A DNA stretch of 7,992 nucleotides from Lysobacterales bacterium CG_4_10_14_3_um_filter_64_11 (GTDB lineage: Bacteria; Pseudomonadota; Gammaproteobacteria; Xanthomonadales; Xanthomonadaceae): contig PFJA01000083.1 in NCBI GenBank assembly GCA_002782905.1, positions 1-7,992 on the forward strand. The letters run 5' to 3'. Positions 1-7,081 of the stretch are shown here, one piece after another (position 1 is the first letter of the stretch; every line of letters begins with the position of its first letter). The translations under genes were made by a program, and so were the position numbers. The notes below the pieces were generated by a model. The model was not told the DNA's origin and did no database searches. It saw only the letters and a program-made list of their open reading frames with translations.

Positions 1-1160
1 CCACCGCGGAACAGGGTGCGGCACTGCTGCTGGTAGCCAATGCCTCGCCGTTCGAGCGCGACAAGCATGCCGAGCGCGAGGCCATGATGCGTCAACGCGC
101 CGCTGAATCCGGTTGTGCCATAGCCTATCTCAATCGGGTCGGTGGCCAGGATGAACTGGTGTTCGACGGCAGTTCGTTGCTGATTGCTGCTGACGGCACG
201 CTGCAGCCACCGGCACGGGCGTTCGAAACGGCATGGTTGAGTGTCGATTTTGATGCCGATGCGCGCCGCTTCAGCCCGCGCCTGTGGCCCGCGGAAAGTG
301 AGCGCGATGTTTCCGCCCTTGCGTATCGCGCCATCGTCTGTGGCCTGCGTGATTACGTGCATCACAACGGCTTCAAGGATGTGCTGCTCGGGCTGTCCGG
401 CGGTGTCGATTCGGCGCTGACCCTGGCGATGGCGGTGGATGCGCTTGGCGCGCCGCATGTCACTGCCGTGCGTCTGCCCTCGTGTTACACCGCCGATCTG
501 AGCAACGATCTGGCGGCACAACAGGCGCAACGCCTGGGCGTACGCTTGCACACCTTGCCGATCAGCGCTGCTTTCGACGGTTTTCTCGATATCCTGGCGC
601 CGCAGTTTGCCGATACATCAGCGGATGCAACCGAAGAAAACCTGCAATCGCGTTGCCGTGGTGCGTTGTTGATGGCGCTGGCCAACAAGTTCGGCGGCCT
701 GTTGATCACCACCGGCAACAAGAGCGAGTACGCGGTGGGTTACGCCACCATCTACGGTGACATGTGCGGCGGTTACGCGCCGCTCAAGGACCTCTACAAG
801 ACCGAAGTCTATGCCCTGTGCCGCTACCGCAACGCGCAGGTGGGCGAGGGCGAAGTCGCGGTGATTCCGCAGGCGGTGATCGAGCGTCCGCCGTCGGCCG
901 AGTTGCGTGAGAACCAGACCGATCAGGATTCGTTGCCGCCGTACGCGGTGCTGGACGCCATTTTGCGGGCTTGGGTCGATCAGGAACGCTCGCGCGCGGA
1001 GATTGTGGCGGCGGGTTTTGACCGCGACACGGTTGAACGCATCGTGCGCCTGGTGACGATCAGCGAATGGAAACGGCGACAGTCGGCGCCGGGGCCGAAA
1101 GTATCGCGCCGCGCATTTGGCCGCGAACGGCGCTATCCGATTTCCAACGCCTGGCAATAG
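1..1160 (+). CDS. nadE: Glutamine-dependent NAD+ synthetase, C-terminal part (5' end outside window)
   Basis: This enzyme makes NAD+ from deamido-NAD+ (NaAD), ATP and glutamine, the last step of NAD synthesis, in the cytoplasm. The frame is open from base 3 to a TAG at 1158-1160, giving 385 visible residues. Residues 1-70 are the end of the nitrilase-like glutaminase domain, with an ASPFERDKH block and GQDELVFDGS at about 48-57. Its catalytic Cys would lie upstream of the window. From about 105 onward comes the synthetase domain: the ATP-binding P-loop SGGVDS (132-137), TEENLQSR (210-217), TTGNKSE (236-242) and a C-terminal RPPSAELR...QTDQDSLPPY block. It ends in GPKVSRRAFGRERRYP, the usual C-terminus, so the 3' end is intact. 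Cys replaces residues that I expect to be Arg in PSRYT (Cys161) and a hydrophobic residue in QSRIRG (Cys218). The next gene starts 89 bases downstream. The ATG at 84 is internal, not the true start. Confidence 0.95.
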   Translation, partial: TAEQGAALLLVANASPFERDKHAEREAMMRQRAAESGCAIAYLNRVGGQDELVFDGSSLLIAADGTLQPPARAFETAWLSVDFDADARRFSPRLWPAESERDVSALAYRAIVCGLRDYVHHNGFKDVLLGLSGGVDSALTLAMAVDALGAPHVTAVRLPSCYTADLSNDLAAQQAQRLGVRLHTLPISAAFDGFLDILAPQFADTSADATEENLQSRCRGALLMALANKFGGLLITTGNKSEYAVGYATIYGDMCGGYAPLKDLYKTEVYALCRYRNAQVGEGEVAVIPQAVIERPPSAELRENQTDQDSLPPYAVLDAILRAWVDQERSRAEIVAAGFDRDTVERIVRLVTISEWKRRQSAPGPKVSRRAFGRERRYPISNAWQ

Positions 1161-1182
1161 GCACTGTTGGGCATGCACACAA

Positions 1183-1205
1183 GCGCGCTGGTGCAGCTTG
1201 CGCGC
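1183..1205 (+). terminator. GC-only hairpin after nadE, weak terminator candidate
   Basis: Two GCGCGC arms (1183-1188 and 1200-1205) can pair around an 11-base loop, 22 bases after the nadE stop. There is no T-tract behind it, so it is not a standard intrinsic terminator. It might slow polymerase or protect the 3' end of the nadE mRNA. In GC-rich DNA such short arms also arise by chance. Confidence 0.25.
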
Positions 1206-1237
1206 GCCGCAGTCCCCTGCGTTCACCCGCACACCGG

Positions 1238-1243
1238 TACAAT
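1238..1243 (+). promoter_or_regulatory. Candidate -10 box (TACAAT) of the ABC-F gene, leaderless arrangement
   Basis: TACAAT matches the sigma-70 -10 consensus TATAAT at five of six positions. It is followed by exactly six bases and then the ATG at 1250, so the predicted transcription start falls on or next to the A of the start codon. I see no acceptable -35 box 16-18 bases upstream. No Shine-Dalgarno sequence is usefully spaced: the GGTGGG touches the ATG. Together this suggests a leaderless mRNA. The box is seen directly; its function is inferred. Confidence 0.4.
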
Positions 1244-1249
1244 GGTGGG

Positions 1250-3187
<1,938 letters not shown>

Positions 3188-3220
3188 TAGCAAGCTTGAA
3201 GCGGCGGCGGTTTGCCCCCA

Positions 3221-3250
3221 TTGTCTGTTCACCCGTGACTGAGACCTAAT
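3221..3250 (+). promoter_or_regulatory. Candidate promoter of fmdB-like gene
   Basis: TTGTCT (3221-3226, four of six to TTGACA) is separated by 18 bases from CCTAAT (3245-3250, four of six to TATAAT). The -10-like box lies six bases before the ATG at 3257, the same spacing as in the ABC-F gene upstream. No good Shine-Dalgarno sequence precedes the ATG, so this transcript could also be leaderless. Each hexamer alone is weak; the support comes from spacing and position. Confidence 0.35.
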
Positions 3251-3256
3251 CGAACG

Positions 3257-3613
3257 ATGCCTCTGTACGCATTTGCCTGCATCACCTGTGGCCACACCTT
3301 CGAGCGTTTGCAAAAGCTCGCTGATGCCGACCCGTCGATCTGCCCCGCCTGTTCGGCGGCCACGGTGCAGCGGCAACTGACGGCGCCGCAGTTTCGTTTG
3401 TCCGGCAGCGGCTGGTACGAGACCGACTTCAAGAAGGACGGCGAGACCCGGCGCAACCTCGCCGATACGGGCGATGGCGCGGGTCACCCTGCTGCCAAGC
3501 CCGACGGCAAAGGCGACAAAGGCGACGCATCGGCGGCCGCTGCAGCGCCGGTCAGCAAGCCGGAGTCAAAGCCGGCTTCAACACCGACAGCCAGCAGCAG
3601 CGACAGCGCCTGA
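3257..3613 (+). CDS. FmdB-family putative regulatory zinc-ribbon protein
   Basis: This small protein of 118 residues starts with the family hallmark MPLYAFACITCGHTFE. Two Cys pairs, C8/C11 and C29/C32 (CPAC), form a single zinc ribbon. They are followed by GSGWYETDF at about 50-59, which is also conserved in the family. From about 75 the tail is low complexity and disordered, rich in Ala, Lys, Pro and Ser. The founding FmdB was described as a putative regulator of amidase/formamidase genes, but the function of most members is unknown, so I give no symbol and no specific role. It lies 69 bases after the ABC-F gene on the same strand, probably with its own promoter. In many proteobacteria such a gene sits just before a DUF502 gene and aspS; neither is present here. 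The zinc-ribbon call is secure and the biological role is not known. Confidence 0.88.
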   Translation: MPLYAFACITCGHTFERLQKLADADPSICPACSAATVQRQLTAPQFRLSGSGWYETDFKKDGETRRNLADTGDGAGHPAAKPDGKGDKGDASAAAAAPVSKPESKPASTPTASSSDSA

Positions 3614-3647
3614 CCCGTTTGCTGGTTTGTGCTTGGCGGCCCATCAG

Positions 3648-3680
3648 CGCTCGCCGCACTGGCCCTAACCGCGGCGAGCG
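3648..3680 (+). terminator. Strong 10-bp hairpin downstream of fmdB-like gene
   Basis: CGCTCGCCGC (3648-3657) and its exact reverse complement GCGGCGAGCG (3671-3680) flank a 13-base loop, starting 35 bases after the fmdB stop. No T-tract follows, so if it ends transcription it probably does so with Rho or acts as a 3'-end stabiliser. The perfect ten-base match is well above what short chance hairpins give, even at high GC. Confidence 0.45.
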
Positions 3681-3712
3681 TGGCCGCGTGCAACGACGCC
3701 GCGACGATCGGG

Positions 3713-3740
3713 TTCGCCGCATGTTTAACACCGGTTTAAT
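3713..3740 (+). promoter_or_regulatory. Weak promoter candidate in the fmdB-colR gap
   Basis: TTTAAT (3735-3740) matches TATAAT at five of six positions and lies in one of the few AT-rich patches of this gap. The best upstream partner is TTCGCC (3713-3718) at a 16-base spacing, which is only three of six to TTGACA. Transcription would start near 3747 and run toward the terminator-like structure at 3833-3886. Confidence 0.25.
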
Positions 3741-3746
3741 GCAAGG

Positions 3747-3886
3747 CGCCCTAAGATCGGCTGGCGGGGCGGTACCACCCGCGATGCGTGATATGCGACG
3801 CTCGACTCTCAGGTGTTCGGGGCTTCATGTTGGGGCCCAGGCTCGGTGATTTCCCCTTTGTTGCCGGGTTTGGGCCCGCGTTTTTT
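3747..3886 (+). ncRNA. Speculative small RNA, about 140 nt
   Basis: This interval runs from the predicted start of the TTTAAT promoter to the end of the six-T tract. It contains a possible internal hairpin (GCGGG at 3764-3768 with CCCGC at 3778-3782) and ends in a terminator-like stem. I recognise no known RNA family in it. Equally possible are a late terminator for the fmdB transcript or a leader-type attenuator upstream of colR. Confidence 0.18.
3833..3886 (+). terminator. Intrinsic-terminator-like stem followed by T6
   Basis: Bases 3833-3847 can pair with 3863-3877 over 15 positions. Eleven of these pairs are Watson-Crick, including GGGCCCA against TGGGCCC, and four are G-U, around a 15-base loop. 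Three bases later comes TTTTTT (3881-3886), the only such T-run in the gap. The G-U pairs favour the RNA of the + strand, as expected for a + strand terminator. A shorter alternative is CGGG (3865-3868) with CCCG (3875-3878). It lies about 220 bases beyond fmdB and 180 bases before colR. Confidence 0.4.
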
Positions 3887-4021
3887 CGCCGGCATGACCA
3901 CATAGCGCGCATATCTGTCTTGCTTGACCACTCCGGCGGTTGTTGCGCTCGTGTCAGTCGGGGCTGTTGCTCGGCCGCACGCTCGGATACAGTTGTGGGC
4001 GCTGTGGCATCACGGCATGGT

Positions 4022-4056
4022 CGTTGCCGGAGCGCAACGCAATTCCGCTTTTGGAG
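4022..4056 (+). promoter_or_regulatory. Leader hairpin and Shine-Dalgarno of the response-regulator gene
   Basis: CGTTGC (4022-4027) and GCAACG (4034-4039) form a perfect six-base stem with the loop CGGAGC. A GGAG at 4053-4056 lies ten bases before the ATG at 4067 and is the likely ribosome binding site, supporting that start. The hairpin loop carries a second GGAG that is too far from any start to serve translation. Confidence 0.45.
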
Positions 4057-4066
4057 CGAAGCATAG

Positions 4067-4753
4067 ATGCGAATCTTGGTGGTTGAGGACAATCGCGACA
4101 TCGCCGCCAATCTTGGCGACTACCTTGAAGAACGCGGCCACACGGTCGATTTTGCGGCCGATGGAATCGCCGGCCTGCACTTGGCAGTGAGCAACCCTTT
4201 TGATGCAATCGTGCTGGATTTGAACCTTCCTGGCATGGATGGCCTGGAGGTTTGTCGCCGGCTTCGACGCGACGCGCACAAGCAGACGCCGGTGTTGATG
4301 CTCACCGCGCGCGATTCGCTCGATCAAAAACTCTCGGGGTTTGAATCGGGTGCCGATGATTATCTGATCAAGCCGTTCGCCTTGCAGGAAGTGGAGGCAC
4401 GGCTGGCGGTGCTGGTGCGGCGCGGGCGCAAGGCGCAGCCACGCGTGTTGCAGGTCGCGGATCTGGAGTTCAACCTCGATACGCTGGAAGCCAAACGGCA
4501 AGGCAAGGCTGTGCCGCTCAACCCGACCGGCCTGAAGATTCTGCAAGCGCTGATGGAAGCATCACCGTCGGTAGTAACGCGGCAGGAACTGGAAACCTGT
4601 GTCTGGGGCGAGGAACTGCCCGATTCGGACAGCCTGCGTGTGCACATCCATGGACTGCGCGCGGTCGTCGACAAGCCGTTCGAAAAGCCGCTGATCCATA
4701 CCCGCCATGGCATCGGTTACCGGATTGCCGACCCCGATGCAGTATCGGCGTAG
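4067..4753 (+). CDS. colR: OmpR-family response regulator, ColR-like
   Basis: This is the cytoplasmic DNA-binding partner of the kinase encoded next, with 228 residues. Residues 1-115 are a receiver domain with acidic residues E7/D8, phosphoacceptor D51 (in VLDLNLPG), T80 and K102 (in IKPF). Residues about 124-222 are an OmpR/PhoB winged-helix domain ending in the typical HTRHGIGYRI. The N-terminus (MRILVVEDNRDIAANLGDYL), the LNPTGLKIL segment and the stretch PDSDSLRVHIHGLR...DKPFEKPL closely resemble ColR of Pseudomonas and Xanthomonas as I remember them. ColRS is known for membrane integrity, metal tolerance and, in xanthomonads, virulence. The start is supported by the universal receiver N-terminus and a GGAG ten bases upstream. 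Its 3' end overlaps the kinase gene by 17 bases, so the two are co-transcribed and probably translationally coupled. The family call is certain; the ColR assignment is strong but from memory. Confidence 0.9.
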   Translation: MRILVVEDNRDIAANLGDYLEERGHTVDFAADGIAGLHLAVSNPFDAIVLDLNLPGMDGLEVCRRLRRDAHKQTPVLMLTARDSLDQKLSGFESGADDYLIKPFALQEVEARLAVLVRRGRKAQPRVLQVADLEFNLDTLEAKRQGKAVPLNPTGLKILQALMEASPSVVTRQELETCVWGEELPDSDSLRVHIHGLRAVVDKPFEKPLIHTRHGIGYRIADPDAVSA

Positions 4754-6038
4754 GCTGCGCAGCCGCATCATTCTGAGCTTCGCGCTGCTTGGCACTGGGC
4801 TCACCGCGTCGTTCGCACTGGCGACGGTGTTTTTGCGCGCGCACCTGGAAAACCAGCTCATCGGCGAGGCGCTGGAAAACAATCTGGAGGGGTACGCCAG
4901 CTCGTTCTACCGCTCGCCGGATATCGAGGGGGTTCCGTTCGAGCAGATCGAGGGCCGCGTTTTCAGCAAACGCCGCTTCGGCAACGTGCCGTTGCAGTGG
5001 CGTGATCTGGACAGCGGTCTGCATGATCTGGTTGAGCGCGACCAAAGCGGCAAGCTGGTGGTTTACAAGCTGGCGGTGCGCAAGGATGCCGATTACTGGT
5101 TTTTCCTGAAATACGACACCAGCCAGACCAAGCGCAGCCAGCAACAACTGGTTTATGCGCTGGTCGGTGCGGTGCTGGCGTTCTCGTTGCTTTCGCTGTT
5201 GCTCGGCTACTGGTCGTCGCGACGGGTGATTCGACCGGTGGCGGAACTGGCGCGGCGGGTGCGTGCCTTCCGCGGCAGCGACAAGCCTGAGCCACTGGCA
5301 CAGTGGTTTGCCGACGACGAGGTCGGTGAACTGGCTGCCGCGCTGGACGATTACGCCGCCCAGTTGACCCAGGTGGTGCGGCGTGACCGCGAGTTCAACG
5401 CCGATGTCAGCCACGAACTGCGCACGCCACTGGCGGTGATCCGTGGCGCCACCGAGTTGCTGATGGTCAGCCCGCAATTGACCGATAAAATGCGCGAGCG
5501 CCTGCAACGCGTCGAGCGTGCCGAGCAGCAATGCACGCATCTGATCAGCGCGCTGTTGATGCTGTCGCGCAATGAGCGCGGCAGCGGCCAGACCGATGTA
5601 CGCAAACTTGCGGAGGTGCTGGTGGATGCCAATCGCCTGCAACTGGTTGGCAAGCCGGTTACCTTGCGGGTTACCGGTGATGAGGGCCATATCGTCAACG
5701 TGCCGGAAGCGGTTTTGTCGGTGGCGCTGGGCAACCTGCTGGGCAACGCCTGCAAGTACACCGCGCACGGCGAGGTGGTCGTCCACGTCGAAGCCGGGCG
5801 GGTGCGGATCGAGGATACCGGCCCCGGCCTCAGTGCCGAAGACGCCGCCAATCTGTTCGAACGCGGCTACCGTGGCAGCAGCGCTGGGGCCACCAAAGGC
5901 GCGGGCATCGGTCTGTCGATCGTGCGCCGTTTGTGCGATCTGTATCAGTGGCAGGTGCACGTAGAGCCGCGCAGCGATCGGGTCGGTGCGGTGGCGATAC
6001 TGGATTTCACTACGGGCAAAGCCTCTGCCTCTTGGTAG
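4737..6038 (+). CDS. colS: Membrane sensor histidine kinase, ColS-like
   Basis: This inner-membrane kinase of 433 residues phosphorylates the regulator encoded just upstream. In order it has an N-terminal Arg-rich stretch, TM1 (about 11-33), a periplasmic sensor of about 100 residues (34-136), TM2 (about 137-158) and a HAMP-like region (about 159-212). The dimerisation domain has phosphoacceptor H226 in DVSHELRTPL, and the ATPase domain has an N box with N337, G1 DTGPG (360-364) and G2 GAGIGLS (388-394). All catalytic boxes look intact. The sensor domain carries an EQIE (ExxE) motif at 69-72 and H36/E38 just after TM1. ColS of Pseudomonas putida is reported to sense Zn and Fe(III) through an ExxE motif, so metal sensing is a reasonable inference. 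I chose ATG 4737, where the Arg-rich/TM1 start looks natural; ATG 4707 is possible and adds ten residues. Neither has a clear ribosome binding site, which fits coupling to colR translation. Confidence 0.88.
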   Translation: MQYRRRLRSRIILSFALLGTGLTASFALATVFLRAHLENQLIGEALENNLEGYASSFYRSPDIEGVPFEQIEGRVFSKRRFGNVPLQWRDLDSGLHDLVERDQSGKLVVYKLAVRKDADYWFFLKYDTSQTKRSQQQLVYALVGAVLAFSLLSLLLGYWSSRRVIRPVAELARRVRAFRGSDKPEPLAQWFADDEVGELAAALDDYAAQLTQVVRRDREFNADVSHELRTPLAVIRGATELLMVSPQLTDKMRERLQRVERAEQQCTHLISALLMLSRNERGSGQTDVRKLAEVLVDANRLQLVGKPVTLRVTGDEGHIVNVPEAVLSVALGNLLGNACKYTAHGEVVVHVEAGRVRIEDTGPGLSAEDAANLFERGYRGSSAGATKGAGIGLSIVRRLCDLYQWQVHVEPRSDRVGAVAILDFTTGKASASW

Positions 6039-6045
6039 CTTGGTT

Positions 6046-6097
6046 CACACGCAGCGGCCACCTGGCGCGCAGGCTGCGCCGTTGAGCGCTGCGTGTG
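6046..6097. repeat. Inverted repeat, 11-bp arms, after the kinase gene
   Basis: CACACGCAGCG (6046-6056) and CGCTGCGTGTG (6087-6097) are exact reverse complements separated by 30 bases. It starts seven bases after the kinase stop. The loop contains a further stem, GGCGC (6064-6068) with GCGCC (6076-6080). It could form the 3' end of the colRS transcript, but no T-tract follows. Confidence 0.5.
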
Positions 6098-6112
6098 CGT
6101 GTTTGCGCCAGG
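6061..6112. repeat. Overlapping inverted repeat, 8-bp arms
   Basis: CCTGGCGC (6061-6068) and GCGCCAGG (6105-6112) are exact reverse complements. They interleave with the 11-bp repeat at 6046-6097, so the two structures exclude each other, as in alternative RNA folds. In DNA this GC-rich, this one alone would be weak evidence. Confidence 0.3.
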
Positions 6113-6188
6113 CTTCGCTCCGCCGCTGCACCGCTATTTGGCTCGCTGGTCGCCAACAGGGTGGGTCTGCAAGGGACGTTCACCGCTC

Positions 6189-6251
6189 GTGGGAGCGTGC
6201 CTGCGCACGCAGCCGATTCGCCAGATTGTGCGCCGTCAGGCCAGCTCCCAC
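6189..6251. repeat. REP pair (REPIN/BIME-like element)
   Basis: GTGGGAGC at 6189-6196 is repeated as its exact reverse complement GCTCCCAC at 6244-6251, giving a 63-base element with outward heads facing each other. The left head runs into a perfect hairpin, GCGTGC (6195-6200), loop CTGC, GCACGC (6205-6210), which is the classic REP layout. The right unit is degenerate: its hairpin is reduced to about three base pairs. GTGGGAGC-headed REPs are widespread in pseudomonads and xanthomonads and are thought to be spread by RAYT (TnpA-REP, Y1 HUH) transposases encoded elsewhere. No RAYT gene is in this window. Confidence 0.7.
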
Positions 6252-6283
6252 CGACGTGCTGGCTCGCACCGGCGGGCAACACA

Positions 6284-6312
6284 GTTGCGCCAAACAGTGG
6301 TCTTGGCGCAGC
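6284..6312. repeat. Strong hairpin between the convergent operons
   Basis: GTTGCGCCAA (6284-6293) can pair with TTGGCGCAGC (6303-6312) over ten positions with one G-U pair, around a nine-base loop. It lies 64 bases downstream of the trhA stop on the minus strand. It is a candidate transcript end for trhA or for both strands, but lacks a T-tract on either side. Confidence 0.45.
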
Positions 6313-6375
6313 AGATCACGCCCAGATCAGGTTTGGGGCAGGCTCTGTGAGCAGCATGTGGGTACCCATCGGGGG

Positions 6376-7011
6376 TCACACCGCGACCTGCGAATACACC
6401 GCAACGAAGTGGCAACTGCTGCCAGCGAGCACGAACAGATGCCAGATCGCATGTGCGTAGGGGATGCGTCGGCTACTGTAGAACAGCGTGCCAAGGGTAT
6501 AGGCAAGGCCGCCGGCAAGCAGCCAAAGCAGGCTTGCGGCCGACAGGGCGCGCATCATCGGCGCCGCCGCCAGCACGGCAATCCAGCCCATGCCGAGATA
6601 AAGCAAGGTGGAGGTGCGTTCAAAACGGCCGGTGTAGAACAATTTGAACACCACCCCGGCTACCGCCAGCGTCCAGATCACCGCAAACAGGCTCCAGCCC
6701 GTGGGGCCGCGCAGCGAAACCAGCATGAATGGCGTGTAGGTGGCGGCGATCAGCACATAAATGGCCGCGTGGTCGAGAATCTTCAGGCGTCGCTTGGTCG
6801 CCGTTTGCTTGCTGGCGTGGTAGGCGGTAGATGCGCTGTACAGCAGTACCAGTGCGCTACTGAACACGATCGCGCTGGCCAATTGCCAGCCATCGCCGCG
6901 CAGGGAGGCCAGCGCGACCAGAATCAGCCCGGCCGCCAGGCTGGCGGCGGCGCCCAGGCCGTGGGTGAGGGTGTTGGCGATTTCTTCGCGTGACAGGCTG
7001 CTGCGGTACAT
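6376..7011 (-). CDS. trhA: Hemolysin III / TrhA family (PAQR) membrane protein
   Basis: This 211-residue inner-membrane protein has seven predicted helices (about 22-38, 43-62, 82-100, 106-123, 137-152, 158-178 and 188-208). The PAQR family signature is complete. The N-terminal motif EEIANTLTHGLG is present, then S61 and H65 in STAYH, D80 in LDHAAIY, and H187 and H191 in HAIWH, with a further H201. In PAQR proteins the Ser/His/Asp/His/His set binds a zinc ion in the membrane and is thought to act as a hydrolase-like centre. In bacteria the family is named after Bacillus cereus hemolysin III, and E. coli TrhA (YqfA) has been linked to membrane energetics and lipid homeostasis. True haemolytic activity should not be assumed. 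The start at 7011 gives the normal length and the expected N-terminal motif. No strong Shine-Dalgarno sequence is visible. It lies 70 bases after the E2 gene on the same strand and may be read from its transcript. Confidence 0.92.
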   Translation of the reverse strand: MYRSSLSREEIANTLTHGLGAAASLAAGLILVALASLRGDGWQLASAIVFSSALVLLYSASTAYHASKQTATKRRLKILDHAAIYVLIAATYTPFMLVSLRGPTGWSLFAVIWTLAVAGVVFKLFYTGRFERTSTLLYLGMGWIAVLAAAPMMRALSAASLLWLLAGGLAYTLGTLFYSSRRIPYAHAIWHLFVLAGSSCHFVAVYSQVAV

Positions 7012-7081
7012 GCTCGGGTTCCACGGGCACAGGGGTATACCGTGCCGGGTTTTGCTGCACTGCGCAAGTAGGCTGGGGTGG

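Larger units (their letters stand above)
3614..4066 (+). other. Non-coding stretch between fmdB-like gene and colRS
   Basis: I see no believable gene in these 453 bases: the short open frames on either strand show no recognisable domain. The stretch holds a hairpin just after fmdB (3648-3680), a TTTAAT box (3735-3740), and a long G-U-rich stem followed by six T's (3833-3886). It also holds a hairpin (4022-4039) and a Shine-Dalgarno sequence (4053-4056) in front of the response-regulator gene. The promoter of colRS must lie in here, but I cannot place it with confidence. TTGACC at 3924-3929 resembles a -35 box but has no good -10 partner. Confidence 0.6.
6039..6375. other. Non-coding stretch between convergent operons, rich in inverted repeats
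   Basis: These 337 bases lie between the stop of the kinase gene and the stop of trhA on the other strand. I find no supportable gene. The content is a run of inverted repeats: 6046-6097, 6061-6112, a REP pair at 6189-6251 and a hairpin at 6284-6312. None has a following T-tract. In this convergent position they may serve as transcript 3' ends for both operons. Confidence 0.7.

Noticed and set aside
1067..1249. A longer N-terminus for the ABC-F protein, starting inside nadE.
   Set aside because: The extra 61 residues do not resemble the family, and similarity and the -10 box point to the ATG at 1250.
3788..4066. A 92-residue frame on the plus strand ending just before colR.
   Set aside because: No ribosome binding site, family resemblance or sensible composition; it spans the terminator-like stem and T6.
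3751..4110. A 119-residue frame on the minus strand in the fmdB-colR gap.
   Set aside because: It starts inside colR, has no recognisable domain and would cover the whole regulatory region.
4518..5960. A 480-residue open frame on the minus strand, opposite the histidine kinase.
   Set aside because: It is antisense to an intact kinase with all its boxes, and has low-complexity composition and no domain.
6189..6251. The GTGGGAGC pair as CRISPR repeats or a phage attachment site.
   Set aside because: There are only two copies, in inverted orientation, with no spacers, cas genes or integrase; a REP pair explains them better.
5986..6993. A 335-residue open frame on the plus strand from the kinase end through trhA.
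   Set aside because: It is antisense to the intact TrhA reading frame and runs through REP and hairpin DNA; its translation has no domain.
7026..7067. A promoter for trhA on the minus strand (TTGCGC with TATACC) and a small hairpin (7026-7030/7042-7046).
   Set aside because: The spacing between the two boxes is about 22 bases, too long, and the stem is only five base pairs, so neither is supported.
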